Part shown: positions 15,355 to 25,182 of the stretch, piece by piece
Layout: the number at the start of each line of letters is the position of its first letter
Numbering within the stretch: position 1 is the stretch's first letter
From: Flavobacteriales bacterium UBA952
Lineage (GTDB): Bacteria; Bacteroidota; Bacteroidia; Flavobacteriales_D; Crocinitomicaceae
NCBI GenBank assembly: GCA_002293185.1
Contig: DBCS01000009.1
Location: forward strand, 124,001-188,000
DNA: 64,000 nt
Reading direction: 5' to 3'
The notes under the pieces: generated by a model
Databases searched by the model: none
What the model saw: the letters and a program-made list of their open reading frames with translations, nothing else
Told to the model about the DNA's origin: nothing
Position numbers and translations under genes: made by a program

Positions 15355-16883
15355 TATAAATTGATAAATGTGATGGTTGGACGTCCTTCTTGTTCGGCGT
15401 TATATTTAAATTCTTGTATGGCCTCTAGTACATCCAGGTCTATACTTTTTGTAAGGCTTGCATCTACTGTGATTTGCTGCGCTTTATGTTCATTTAAAGC
15501 TGCTATAATTCCTCCTTTATTCAAAAATGTAACTTCTTCTGATAAAATTAATCTGAAACCATCAGCTGTTTCTTCTTGTGTAAAATGATTCTGATAATTT
15601 CTTTTGAGTACGTAAAAAATAGCTACTAAAATACCTATTGCGATTCCTTTAAGTAAATCAGTAAATAAGACAGCTAGAATAGTCACAACAAAAGGAATAA
15701 ACTGTGCCATCCCCTTCTGATACATCTCTAAAAATAAAGACCATTTAGCTAATTTATAGCCCACTAGAATCAATACTGCTGCTAAAGCTGCTAAAGGAAT
15801 GAGATTGAGCACACCACTCAAAAATAAGATGGATGAAAGCAATAGAAGTCCGTGAAATAGTGCGGATAATTTGGACTGGCCACCTGCAGCAATATTTGCA
15901 GAACTTCGAACTATAACTTGCGTAATGGGCAATCCGCCTATTAATCCACTCACTAAATTTCCCAATCCTTGGGCTTTAAGCTCGTTATGTGGATTTGTTT
16001 TGTGTTTTTTAGGATCTAATTTATCCGTAGCTTCTACACTTAATAAGGTTTCTAAACTTCCAACGATTGCAAGTGTTATGGCAATTATCCAAACTTTGGC
16101 ATTCCCAATCTGTGACCAATCTGGTGAATGAAATATCTGCTGTATTTCTTTCCAAGAGCCTAGTTTTGGTAATTCAACTAAGTGAATACCACTTAGCTTT
16201 ATGCCTCCGAGCAGAAACTTATTTATTAAAATGCCAAATAGGACAACAACTAATGCCCCTGGAACATAAGTTGACCACTTTAGCTTCTTGAGAATCTTAG
16301 TATCAAAAAGAAGCAGTATAACAACTGCGCCCAAACCAATAATGACAGCGCCTGGCTCAAATGCATTCAGGGCGTAAATTAACTCACTAAACGTATTATG
16401 CCCATCTAATTGCCAAAAAGATTCATCGCCAAAGAAATCGTTGTCATAGCCCAATAAATGCGGAACTTCCTTTAGAATTAGCGTAATGCCTATGGCCGCA
16501 AGCATCCCTTTTATAACAGCAGTTGGCACATAATTAGCGAGCATTCCAAACCCTACGAAAGCGAGCACAAACTGTAATATACCAGCCAAAAAAAGTGCCA
16601 TTAAGAAGGCATCAAATGACCCCAAATCCTGCAGAGCAGCTAGTACTATCGTGATTAATCCTGCTGCAGGGCCTGATACACCAAGCCTAGAATTGGAAAC
16701 AAGCGCAACGATCGTTCCGCCAACAATTCCTGCTAAAACACCGGTCATGACAGATGGCATTCCCTTCAGACCAATAACAGAAGTTGAGGCCAATCCAATA
16801 CCTAAACAAAGTGGTAGCGCTACTAAAAAAACAACTAAACCAGCTGGAAGATCTTGCTTCCAACTTTTAAATAAATGAAACAT
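15354..16883 (-). CDS. SulP-family anion transporter (probable bicarbonate transporter)
   Basis: 509 residues. The N-terminal signature (DLPAGLVVFLVALPLCLGIGLAS) and about ten to twelve membrane segments are typical of SulP/SLC26 carriers. The last 70 residues form a shortened STAS-like domain (LSEEVTFLNKGGI, then ITVDASLTKSID). Coupling by overlapping start/stop codons to a carbonic anhydrase suggests bicarbonate rather than sulfate as the substrate (inference from BicA-like systems). Inner membrane. Confidence 0.92.
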   Translation of the reverse strand: MFHLFKSWKQDLPAGLVVFLVALPLCLGIGLASTSVIGLKGMPSVMTGVLAGIVGGTIVALVSNSRLGVSGPAAGLITIVLAALQDLGSFDAFLMALFLAGILQFVLAFVGFGMLANYVPTAVIKGMLAAIGITLILKEVPHLLGYDNDFFGDESFWQLDGHNTFSELIYALNAFEPGAVIIGLGAVVILLLFDTKILKKLKWSTYVPGALVVVLFGILINKFLLGGIKLSGIHLVELPKLGSWKEIQQIFHSPDWSQIGNAKVWIIAITLAIVGSLETLLSVEATDKLDPKKHKTNPHNELKAQGLGNLVSGLIGGLPITQVIVRSSANIAAGGQSKLSALFHGLLLLSSILFLSGVLNLIPLAALAAVLILVGYKLAKWSLFLEMYQKGMAQFIPFVVTILAVLFTDLLKGIAIGILVAIFYVLKRNYQNHFTQEETADGFRLILSEEVTFLNKGGIIAALNEHKAQQITVDASLTKSIDLDVLEAIQEFKYNAEQEGRPTITFINL

Positions 16884-16921
16884 GTGTTGAGAATTTTGAA
16901 ATGAATGAATTGAGATTCAGA

Positions 16922-17233
16922 TCAAGAAACACTTGGTGGTTTAAGAGCATGCGCTTTAAAGCCCAGAGAGATAGCTGCATTATATGCATGGAAATTATCA
17001 CTTGACTTTAAATTAAAATAAATATGAAAAACGGAAAATACCTCATCTAAGTTCAAGTATTCATCAAGAAATTTGAATTCGAACTGTTCATCTGATTCTT
17101 GTTGGTCAGTAGGTGCTTCCATTGCTAATTCTTGAAGATCAAACATAAAAAAGGGCAATACATTTGAAGTTACGGCTTTTAACATAAAAAGCAGGACCAG
17201 AGTTATGAAACATATTTTACCCAAATTTGCCAT
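16922..17233 (-). CDS. small exported hypothetical protein
   Basis: 103 residues. The first 25 (MANLGKICFITLVLLFMLKAV) look like a signal peptide or anchor. The rest is acidic (PTDQQESDEQFEF) and then hydrophobic near the C-terminus. No family recognised. It lies 38 bases before the SulP gene in the same direction and may belong to the same transcript. Confidence 0.6.
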   Translation of the reverse strand: MANLGKICFITLVLLFMLKAVTSNVLPFFMFDLQELAMEAPTDQQESDEQFEFKFLDEYLNLDEVFSVFHIYFNLKSSDNFHAYNAAISLGFKAHALKPPSVS

Positions 17234-17288
17234 ATGACAAATATAAGGAAAGTTTATGCCCTCCGGAAAAATACAAGAAAAAAGAGCG

Positions 17289-18476
17289 CTAGATGACGTT
17301 CAACTCTTTGCCAACCTTCATAAATGCTGCTATTGCCTTGTCGAGATCTGCTTGGGTATGCGCTGCAGAAATTTGAGTACGGATGCGTGCCTGACCCTTT
17401 GCTACCACAGGGTAAAAGAAACCAATTGCATAGACGCCTTCATTTAATAAGCGATTGGCAAATTCTTGAGATAAAGCGGCATCGTATAACATAATTGGCA
17501 CAATAGGCGAACCTCCAGGCTTAATGTCGAAACCTGCTGCAACAATTCTTTCTTTAAAATAGGCCGTATTCGCCTCTAGACGATCTCTTAATTCAGTTGT
17601 AGCACTTAAAAGATCGAATACTTTAATAGAGGCCCCAACAATTGCGGGAGATAAAGAGTTTGAAAATAAATAAGGACGCGAACGCTGACGCAGCATTTCG
17701 ATAATTTCTTTCTTTCCGGTAGTGTAACCACCCATGGCACCACCCAAGGCCTTGCCCAAGGTTCCAGTAAAGATATCGACCTTATCCATGACCCCAAAGT
17801 GCTCAGGAACACCCCGGCCCGTTTTACCTATAAAACCAGCTGAATGGCATTCATCAGTCATGACCATTGCGTCATATTTAGCAGCTAAAGCGCAGATCTT
17901 ATCCATTTTTGCGAGGTCACCATCCATCGAAAACACACCATCTGTTACAATAATACGGTGACGCTGTGCTTGCGCTAATTGCAACTGTATTTCTAGATCG
18001 GCCATGTCGGAATGCTTATAGCGATAACGAGCAGCCTTGCACAGACGTATTCCATCAATAATAGATGCATGGTTGAGTTCATCTGATATAATTGCGTCTT
18101 CATCAGTAAATAACGGTTCAAATAAACCTCCGTTTGCATCAAAAGCAGCTGCGTACAAAATGGTGTCTTCAGTACCGTAGAATTCAGCAATTTTTCTTTC
18201 GAGTGTCTTATGAATATCTTGTGTTCCGCAAATAAAGCGAACAGACGACATTCCAAAACCATGCGTGTCAAGAGCATCTTTAGCCGCATGCACTACCTCA
18301 GGATGAGAAGATAATCCTAAGTAATTATTAGCGCACATAATGACTACCTCTTCTCCCGTACTGACCTTCACGTTGGCGCCTTGTGGCGTTATGATGATGC
18401 GTTCCCTTTTGAGGAGCCCGTTGGCTTCGATTTGCGCAAGTTCTGACGCTAGATGGTCTTGAATTTTACCGTACAT
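17289..18476 (-). CDS. kbl: glycine C-acetyltransferase (2-amino-3-ketobutyrate CoA ligase)
   Basis: 395 residues, the normal length of the family. A PLP-dependent alpha-oxoamine synthase: CANNYLGLSSHP near the N-terminus, DECHSAGFIGKTGRG for PLP contacts, and the Schiff-base lysine in GTLGKALGGAMGG. It cleaves 2-amino-3-oxobutyrate with CoA to glycine and acetyl-CoA, the second step of threonine degradation. No threonine dehydrogenase gene lies next to it. Its start overlaps the upstream membrane-protein gene by 11 bases. Confidence 0.95.
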   Translation of the reverse strand: MYGKIQDHLASELAQIEANGLLKRERIIITPQGANVKVSTGEEVVIMCANNYLGLSSHPEVVHAAKDALDTHGFGMSSVRFICGTQDIHKTLERKIAEFYGTEDTILYAAAFDANGGLFEPLFTDEDAIISDELNHASIIDGIRLCKAARYRYKHSDMADLEIQLQLAQAQRHRIIVTDGVFSMDGDLAKMDKICALAAKYDAMVMTDECHSAGFIGKTGRGVPEHFGVMDKVDIFTGTLGKALGGAMGGYTTGKKEIIEMLRQRSRPYLFSNSLSPAIVGASIKVFDLLSATTELRDRLEANTAYFKERIVAAGFDIKPGGSPIVPIMLYDAALSQEFANRLLNEGVYAIGFFYPVVAKGQARIRTQISAAHTQADLDKAIAAFMKVGKELNVI

Positions 18477-19020
18477 TAGGATTTAATTTTTTTGAAATCA
18501 GTTGAAACAATAGCTTGGCTTCTTTCTCGTTGAGTTTTCTGCCAAAGCGCACTTTTTGATGAAAATAATCAAATTCAAACCTTTCGCCTCCATTTATCCA
18601 AGGCGAACTCTCCCAAATAGCCTGAAAACTAGCCTCTTTTGGAATTTCAAACCTTAGGTTCTTAATATTATCGAAATAGTAAGGAACTGTCTTTCCAAAG
18701 CTGAGAAATGACTTTTTCAGATAAAAAGCCTCATTATTGATTCGAATATATTCTTGACCTCTCAAATTCCAGAAAAAACTCATAGTAACGCGCCAAGCAT
18801 AGTAAAGCCAAAACACCAAGAAAATCCATAGAATTAATTCTTCTTGCTCTTTAAGGCGCATCACATTCAACGCCCAAATAACGGTTCCGCCGATTGCATA
18901 CCACATACCGAGCCAAGCACCCATAATGGCAGAGATCCAAACATTCTTTGACGGATCAATGACGATGGTTGTTTTGTCTTTTTGATCATTGAAACTAATT
19001 CTGTTGCCTATCCACTTCAC
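18466..19020 (-). CDS. hypothetical membrane protein with PH-like features
   Basis: 184 residues with two membrane segments (about 31-52 and 60-82). The remaining soluble part is strand-rich (YIRINNEAFYLKKSF, NLRFEIPKEASF), similar to bacterial PH-like domains. Function unknown. It overlaps the start of kbl. Confidence 0.7.
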   Translation of the reverse strand: MKWIGNRISFNDQKDKTTIVIDPSKNVWISAIMGAWLGMWYAIGGTVIWALNVMRLKEQEELILWIFLVFWLYYAWRVTMSFFWNLRGQEYIRINNEAFYLKKSFLSFGKTVPYYFDNIKNLRFEIPKEASFQAIWESSPWINGGERFEFDYFHQKVRFGRKLNEKEAKLLFQLISKKLNPNVR

Positions 19021-19035
19021 AGTACAAAAATAAAC

Positions 19036-19066
19036 GAAAAAAGCCCCGCTTTTGAGCGAGGCTTTT
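19036..19066 (-). terminator. terminator of the gld operon
   Basis: AAGCCCCGCT (19041-19050) pairs with AGCGAGGCTT (19055-19064, one mismatch). On the minus strand a T-run follows. It lies just after the stop of gldN. Confidence 0.75.
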
Positions 19067-19080
19067 AGAATTTCATGATT

Positions 19081-20346
19081 TTAGAAATGCCAGAGGTCGT
19101 GTTCCCAATCTCTGATACTTTCTTTTACTCTTTCGGATTCATACAACGCATCAATACCAAATTTGTAATCTTCGATTTCTCGGTCAAACTTGTCAGAAAC
19201 TTTATAGATTGTAGATGCAAACTTGCGTTTCCAGAAGAGGTCATCAAAAGACATCCATTGCGCATCGTTTTTGTCGTTGTAAACATAATAATTAACGATA
19301 ACGTTGCGTAATTCGTCAAAATACAGCCAGAATAACTCGCGTTCTTCGATTCGACCTTCATGTTCTTTAAAGCCCCCATCGGCCATTACGAGCGCTACTC
19401 CATTCTCATCGTAAAAGAGTAAACTACCGCGTGTAGATAATTCACCTGGTCCTGGAGCTGGAGCCTCTGCAAACCTAGCAACAGGCGCAATAGCAATTAT
19501 GCGTTTGTCTAAAACTGATCTTTCTTTGTCAAAATACCAATCCTCTTTAAGGTGATAAGCAACGATATTTCGAGAATTGAGATACATAGTGATACGGTCA
19601 CCTCTTACGAAACCACCAACTTCAGTCTGATCATAAAGCCTTTTGAGGTCTTCATAAGGATACCTGCCAAGCTCTTCGTAGTCTGATTCAGGGTTTTTAG
19701 CATCTAATGAATCTAATAACTGATCAAGTGTTTGATTGGTTCTTTCTAAAAGCCATTTGTCTTCATTTTTTAGACGCGTAATTGATACTATTTCGCCATT
19801 CCCTTGACAAGTCATAACGGAATTTACAGCCTCGCGATATACTTTAGAATCAAAATAATCATTCTGACCAGTTCGGTTAATTGGATACTTTAAAGAGTAA
19901 CCGTCTTCGTCACCTGTGGTATAAAAGGGGCTATTTACTCTAAAAACTGATAAATCACCCAGCATAATATGACGTTGGATAATTGTCCATAAAGACCATC
20001 TTTTGTCATCTTTTAACCAAGATTGGTCGTCTATTTCTGCCGCTGACTTTGGTTTATAGACAGAACCCTCTAGAGGCGAATAGTCAAAGTAGTCGTAAGG
20101 TAGGAAAATATCGTGATTCATTTTTTCACGGGCATCGATTCGAGAGAATACGCGTTTTTGCCAAGCGATGTCGCTTGCGCGCACGTACTCGTATTCTACT
20201 TTAGCACGAACCGGAACTTCATCTTGGATGGCTACACCATCGATGATTCCACCGGGCAAAGTGTTGTACGGGCCTCTTTGTGGACGATCTTGGGCAGTAA
20301 TAGCCTGAGAAAGTACCAGCGTCAAAAGAATTATTAAATTTTTCAT
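19081..20346 (-). CDS. gldN: gliding motility / T9SS protein GldN
   Basis: 421 residues with a signal peptide (MKNLIILLTLVLSQAITAQ). Family features: DIAWQKRVFSRIDAREKMN near residue 60, DRITMYLNSRNIVAYHLKEDW, and a C-terminal half matching the GldN/PorN domain (WMSFDDLFWKRKF). By family knowledge it forms the periplasmic ring of the type IX secretion system with lipoprotein GldK. It is the last gene of gldK-L-M-N, 15 bases after gldM. It is somewhat longer than the F. johnsoniae protein, with a low-complexity proline/alanine stretch in the middle. Confidence 0.93.
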   Translation of the reverse strand: MKNLIILLTLVLSQAITAQDRPQRGPYNTLPGGIIDGVAIQDEVPVRAKVEYEYVRASDIAWQKRVFSRIDAREKMNHDIFLPYDYFDYSPLEGSVYKPKSAAEIDDQSWLKDDKRWSLWTIIQRHIMLGDLSVFRVNSPFYTTGDEDGYSLKYPINRTGQNDYFDSKVYREAVNSVMTCQGNGEIVSITRLKNEDKWLLERTNQTLDQLLDSLDAKNPESDYEELGRYPYEDLKRLYDQTEVGGFVRGDRITMYLNSRNIVAYHLKEDWYFDKERSVLDKRIIAIAPVARFAEAPAPGPGELSTRGSLLFYDENGVALVMADGGFKEHEGRIEERELFWLYFDELRNVIVNYYVYNDKNDAQWMSFDDLFWKRKFASTIYKVSDKFDREIEDYKFGIDALYESERVKESIRDWEHDLWHF

Positions 20347-20361
20347 ACCTATTAATTTTAC

Positions 20362-22119
20362 CTATGGTTTAACAGTGAAAACAGCCTCTAAGTTACTAGC
20401 ACCGCCTGTTCCATTGTATTTAATGACTGCAGCCACTTTAATACCAGCTTTTGCCTTGGCAACAGCTGCAGCAGGAATAACAGAACCATTAAAACTTATT
20501 GGTGCGTCGTTACCGATGGTAATTTCACCCCCTGTTACATTGAAATTTGCTTTTAACGGGCTGTTTTTCAATACAAGTGTGACGCGTGCACCAGAACTTT
20601 TCTTGATTGTTGCATCTAGCACTTCTGGTTTAGGGAATGGTTTCACACGATACTTGAATGTTCCGTACGATTTTGATTTACCATCTTTATCTTTACCCGT
20701 AAGGGTCATTGATAATGAGGTTCCAGCACCTGGGGTAACAATATAACCGCTATAGCTCACACCTTCATCATTCCAGTTTGCAGCACGTTTTGAACCTCCT
20801 GCAACTTGAATATCTGAGCTAACAGCACCAGCTACTACCGGAACTACTTTGTTATCGTAACCGCGATATAGCACGGCCATTTCAGGTAAGGAAATAGACC
20901 CTTGCGCCTTGACAACAGCCACTTTCCATTCCCAATCTCTAGAATATGGAACACCCGATTTATTGACAATTGTTACCTTGCCGTTGATTTTCATATCAGA
21001 ATTACCAGCTTTCATTTTGATACGACCGATACCTTCTTTGATTTCAACGTTTCCTGTACTGGAAGTTACAACTGGGTTTTTATCCGAATCATAGGCTGCC
21101 ATAGTAACCAAAAGTTCTACCTCTTCACCTTGTGTAGCAACACCAGGGCCACTAACTAATTGTTGAATTTTGTTGAAAGAGAATTCACCAGTTGTGACTT
21201 TTGACTTTAAAAGGTTCACTGCTTTTGCACGTGCTGTCAAGATTTCGTTTTGCATTGAACTTAACGATGCAATTGCCCCCACTAAAGGAGCATGGTCGAA
21301 AGTTCTTCCCAACCAGTGAATATTCTTTGCTTCGTGATGATCTGCGAATTCTTGTTTAGTAAGCTCTTGATAGATAGACAGTAAAGCCTCCATGTCTTCA
21401 GGATTTACTTTATTGCCTGGTGCTTTGAACATTTTATCAATTTGCTTTTCTAAGTCCTGAAAATCTTTGTAACCATTGATTTCCTTAACTTTCAGCTTCC
21501 ATGAACTTTTTTCACCTTCTTTATAGTTTGCAGAGATTTCTACAATTGACGTGCGTAGGCCTTTGTACAATTCCCATAGTTTTTTACCTTTTTTGGTAGG
21601 GTCTATTTTAGCAATTTCAGATCCAATGATCTCATGCATTGGTACATCAAAATTTTCTTTTTGATTAATTGCCTGTAGATAAAACCGAGCCGGTAAAAGG
21701 GGAGTCTTAGAATCGTACTTCTTCCAAACGACACTTTCTTTGTCATTAGGCTTAGCAGTTGCTACCGCTTCCGGACCTTCAACTTTAGAAATTAAATCAG
21801 TCTTGAGATCATCTACGTATTTGATAAACACACCAACATTTTTATCGATTTTGTTGATCATAGCAAGATACTTCTTTATTTTCTTTGCTTTAGCACGTCC
21901 AGCTTCGTCTTTTGTAACGGATGAAAGCTCTTCGATTAATGTTCCTTTTGCGGTTTCACCGCGGTCAAATTGTGTTACGCTTCCTCGTTGAATGTTGTCT
22001 TCGATGGCTACAAAAGCATCGAGAATTTGTTTAGACACGTTCAACGCAAGAAGTGCAGTCAATACCAAGTACATGAGACCAATCATCTTCTGTCTTGGGG
22101 TTTCCTTACCACCTGCCAT
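20362..22119 (-). CDS. gldM: gliding motility / T9SS motor protein GldM
   Basis: 585 residues. The N-terminus (MAGGKETPRQKMIGLMYLVL) is the conserved GldM start: a short cytosolic tail with Arg, then one membrane helix (about 13-33). A large periplasmic part follows, made of a helical D1 region and later beta-rich D2-D4 domains (VSGPGVATQGEEVELLVTMAAYD and on). GldM dimers form the shaft of the proton-driven GldLM motor that powers secretion and gliding. It lies between gldL and gldN. Confidence 0.95.
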   Translation of the reverse strand: MAGGKETPRQKMIGLMYLVLTALLALNVSKQILDAFVAIEDNIQRGSVTQFDRGETAKGTLIEELSSVTKDEAGRAKAKKIKKYLAMINKIDKNVGVFIKYVDDLKTDLISKVEGPEAVATAKPNDKESVVWKKYDSKTPLLPARFYLQAINQKENFDVPMHEIIGSEIAKIDPTKKGKKLWELYKGLRTSIVEISANYKEGEKSSWKLKVKEINGYKDFQDLEKQIDKMFKAPGNKVNPEDMEALLSIYQELTKQEFADHHEAKNIHWLGRTFDHAPLVGAIASLSSMQNEILTARAKAVNLLKSKVTTGEFSFNKIQQLVSGPGVATQGEEVELLVTMAAYDSDKNPVVTSSTGNVEIKEGIGRIKMKAGNSDMKINGKVTIVNKSGVPYSRDWEWKVAVVKAQGSISLPEMAVLYRGYDNKVVPVVAGAVSSDIQVAGGSKRAANWNDEGVSYSGYIVTPGAGTSLSMTLTGKDKDGKSKSYGTFKYRVKPFPKPEVLDATIKKSSGARVTLVLKNSPLKANFNVTGGEITIGNDAPISFNGSVIPAAAVAKAKAGIKVAAVIKYNGTGGASNLEAVFTVKP

Positions 22120-22173
22120 TTTCTTTAATTTAAATTTGTTACTACTAAATAAATACTTAATTAAAGAAAGGGA

Positions 22174-22998
22174 TTAACCTCTCATCGCACGTAACATGTT
22201 ACCATAAACGTTGTTCAAATCAGTCAAGTTTTGAGACAACATGGCCATGTTTTCACGGTAAGAAGCTGTATCCTGTGCAGATGCTGCAAGATCAGCCATG
22301 ATTCCTTTGATATTATCTTGTAAGCTTGTCATTTGATTCATGCTTTCTAGATAATCTTGTGAAGACTTTAACTGAAGCTCGTATACGTTGTTGAGTGCAC
22401 CTAAGTTTTGACCTAGTTTTTGCATTTCTGTACCAAAGTTGTTACCTTGAACTTCTCCAGCTATACCTGCAATTGCACTAGCAGAAGCGGCATATTGTTC
22501 TGTAAGTTTGCTCAAGCCTTCTGATGCAGTTTCTAAACTTTTCACGTAAGAATCAGTTGCACCAGCAGCCGTTGAGATTGCACCCAATGATTTGGCGTTA
22601 TCGGCAAGGTTTGACATACCATCTTTCAATTTAGAAAGTAAGGCCTGGTCAATCCCCGCTTTGTCTAGTTCTTTTGCAAGATGATCAGCAGCACCACCGC
22701 CGCCCATTCCACCTTTTTTCAAAAGTGGTAACAAACGATTTTCATCATTATTTTCTTCGACGCCCAATTCAGGGAATACGCGTGTCCAATCAACCTCTTC
22801 ATGAAGTGGTTCCATCGCAATAAAAGCAAAAATTAATGACTCTGTAATTAGACCAACAATCAACATTTGGTCAGCACCTGGCCAGTGCATGATTTTAAAT
22901 AGTGCCCCAAGGATTACTACGGAGGCTCCATAACCAGTAACATATTTTGTAATTAATCTATACTTGCGCGACGCAAAAAATCCACCATTACCACTCAT
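22174..22998 (-). CDS. gldL: gliding motility / T9SS motor protein GldL
   Basis: 274 residues. Two N-terminal membrane helices: YVTGYGASVVILGALFKIMH, and LIVGLITESLIFAFIA with the conserved in-membrane Glu. A glycine-rich linker (KKGGMGGGGAADHL) leads to a long cytosolic coiled-coil region. GldL forms the pentameric stator of the motor around the GldM dimer. Confidence 0.95.
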   Translation of the reverse strand: MSGNGGFFASRKYRLITKYVTGYGASVVILGALFKIMHWPGADQMLIVGLITESLIFAFIAMEPLHEEVDWTRVFPELGVEENNDENRLLPLLKKGGMGGGGAADHLAKELDKAGIDQALLSKLKDGMSNLADNAKSLGAISTAAGATDSYVKSLETASEGLSKLTEQYAASASAIAGIAGEVQGNNFGTEMQKLGQNLGALNNVYELQLKSSQDYLESMNQMTSLQDNIKGIMADLAASAQDTASYRENMAMLSQNLTDLNNVYGNMLRAMRG

Positions 22999-23046
22999 AA
23001 TTTTTGTTTTTAGAATTTAGAAATTAATTGAATTATAGTTTATAGT

Positions 23047-25083
23047 TTAGTTTAGGATAATATCTGTTTGAATCTCTTCTCCGTTTTCTTGTTCGATATC
23101 CTTACCACCACGACCCAAATGCGTCATGGTATTACGGAAGCCGATATAGCTTTTTGCAGTATCTTGATATTCGTAGGTTCTTGTAGCATTCAAAAGATAA
23201 TAGCCAATATCTTTCCATGAACCACCGCGAAGAACTTTACGTTTTTTGGCTGGTGCCTCACCGTCTTTGGCATCATATTCAAAATCTTGGGCCATGTCAT
23301 GGGCAAACTCATACGTAGACTCGTCGTAGGCAGTAGAGCACCATTCAGCAACGTTACCCGCCATACAATAGAGCCCAAAAGCATTCGGGTTGTAAGAGTA
23401 CACTTTAACGGTATAGAAACCGCCATCTTCAAAATAGCGACCACGCATGGGCTTAAAGTTAGCTAGGAAACATCCGCTGGAATTTCTGATGTAAGGGCCA
23501 CCCCATGGATAGTGCATGTTGTCGAGGTCTCCTCTGGCACCACGCTCCCATTCTGACTCAGTTGGTAAACGGAAGTCATTTACAAAAAGATCACCATTGG
23601 TTTGCAACCAAGAATGGAAAATCTGGGTTCTCCAAACTGAAAATGCTTTTGCCTGAGACCAAGTTACGCCAACAACGGGGTAGTTGTCATAGGCTGTATT
23701 CCAAAAATAGTTTTGGGCCATAGCAGATTTATTGGCATAAGTGAAGTCACGAACCCAGCATAGTGTGTCTGGATATATATTGATACGCTCTTTGATAACA
23801 AAGCGGGAGCGATCGGAATGTCCACGAATAGCGTTGTGATCACCTTTACTGTTGGTGAAACCTAAATCGAGATCTTGTCCAGGATTTTGCAGGATGGTAC
23901 CACGAATAGCGTTGGTATCGTTTAATTTGCTGAATTCTGACCATTGCTCAGTATAAACAGATGTATCAACCCAAACTTTGTTGGTATTTTGATCCATGGT
24001 CATAAGCGTAGAGCGGTGCAAGTCGTTTGATTTGTAGTCTTTACCGAGTGGCTCTCTGCGCGAGCGCTGATAAATTGCGTTGTCAGCCTCAGGATTTAAA
24101 CTATCATAAGCAAAGGTTTTGCGCGCATCTATAGATTTGGTTATGACTTTTCCACGACGCGCAGCTTCTTTGTAGTCAATCCAGTAGTAATCAAAATACA
24201 GCAAACGCGTATCGATTTCACGGCGATTATAAAAACGCTCTGCTTCGCTCAAATACATGTCAGATAACATGAAAGCTACCTCTGGGTCCTCGTAGTCAAT
24301 TGGCTCTAACCAATTGAGGGTAAAGTATTTGCGATTTTCTATGCGGCCACCTTGATTGTAAGTAGTTTTGGTGGATCCACCCTTAGCACTTGTTTTGTCA
24401 GGCACATTCTTCTTTGCAGCTCCACTATACATTTGGAAAATTCCACGGAGGTCGTCATCGGACATCAAGACGTCAAATTTTGCGTCTGGGCCGTTCGTAA
24501 TTCCGTATCTCTTTTGATCATATTGAAAACCGTTCACAAGTTTTTTACCTTTCCCTTTGGACTTATCGTAGTTTCCTAACATTGTCATGATGGTTTTATC
24601 AACCTCAGTGCTGTTGGTAGAATCCATGAAAAGTTGGAAAGGTGTGTTACCTCCTTGGACATCAGAACCCATTGCCATCATGGTGCGATACGGCTCTTTA
24701 AAGAAATTATCTGGGACATTTACCCATCGTTCTGCATCTTCGTCGTAGCTACGTCGGTAGAGTTTTTCACGGGCAATGGAGTCGCGCACCCAATGTACAA
24801 ATTGACGATATTCATTGTTGGAGATTTCGGTGGCGTCCATGTAGAATGCAGGAACAGACACTGTTCGCTTGCGCGCAGTGTGGAAGCCCATGATATCTTC
24901 ATCGTCTTCGCCGGCCTGATAGGCTCCGGATGGCACATAGACCATTCCTAGTGGAACTTTTCCAGGACCGAGTACATCTGGATACCAGGTGTCTCTATCA
25001 CTCACACCTACTAAATTCCCTTCGATGTCGCTACAAGCGTACATGAAGCTAAGAACAAAGAGAAAACTTAAATACTTTTTCAT
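23047..25083 (-). CDS. gldK: gliding motility / T9SS lipoprotein GldK
   Basis: 678 residues. A lipoprotein signal ends at C17 (FMYACSD). The formylglycine-generating-enzyme-like (FGE-sulfatase) fold begins at MVYVPSGAYQAGEDDE and resumes at YPVVGVTWSQAKAF, RLPTESEWERGARG and GNVAEWCSTAYD. Between these halves is an insertion of about 300 residues (110-460), which makes it clearly longer than F. johnsoniae GldK (about 460 residues). GldK is a ring component with GldN in the periplasm. First gene of the gldKLMN operon. Confidence 0.93.
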   Translation of the reverse strand: MKKYLSFLFVLSFMYACSDIEGNLVGVSDRDTWYPDVLGPGKVPLGMVYVPSGAYQAGEDDEDIMGFHTARKRTVSVPAFYMDATEISNNEYRQFVHWVRDSIAREKLYRRSYDEDAERWVNVPDNFFKEPYRTMMAMGSDVQGGNTPFQLFMDSTNSTEVDKTIMTMLGNYDKSKGKGKKLVNGFQYDQKRYGITNGPDAKFDVLMSDDDLRGIFQMYSGAAKKNVPDKTSAKGGSTKTTYNQGGRIENRKYFTLNWLEPIDYEDPEVAFMLSDMYLSEAERFYNRREIDTRLLYFDYYWIDYKEAARRGKVITKSIDARKTFAYDSLNPEADNAIYQRSRREPLGKDYKSNDLHRSTLMTMDQNTNKVWVDTSVYTEQWSEFSKLNDTNAIRGTILQNPGQDLDLGFTNSKGDHNAIRGHSDRSRFVIKERINIYPDTLCWVRDFTYANKSAMAQNYFWNTAYDNYPVVGVTWSQAKAFSVWRTQIFHSWLQTNGDLFVNDFRLPTESEWERGARGDLDNMHYPWGGPYIRNSSGCFLANFKPMRGRYFEDGGFYTVKVYSYNPNAFGLYCMAGNVAEWCSTAYDESTYEFAHDMAQDFEYDAKDGEAPAKKRKVLRGGSWKDIGYYLLNATRTYEYQDTAKSYIGFRNTMTHLGRGGKDIEQENGEEIQTDIILN

Positions 25084-25182
25084 TAGTTTGTTTTTGGTTC
25101 TGACCTACTCCCAAGTAACTTGCTACAGGTTTAATTTCGGGTATAACGTTAGAACAATGTAAATGGTTACAATTTTAGCCTC

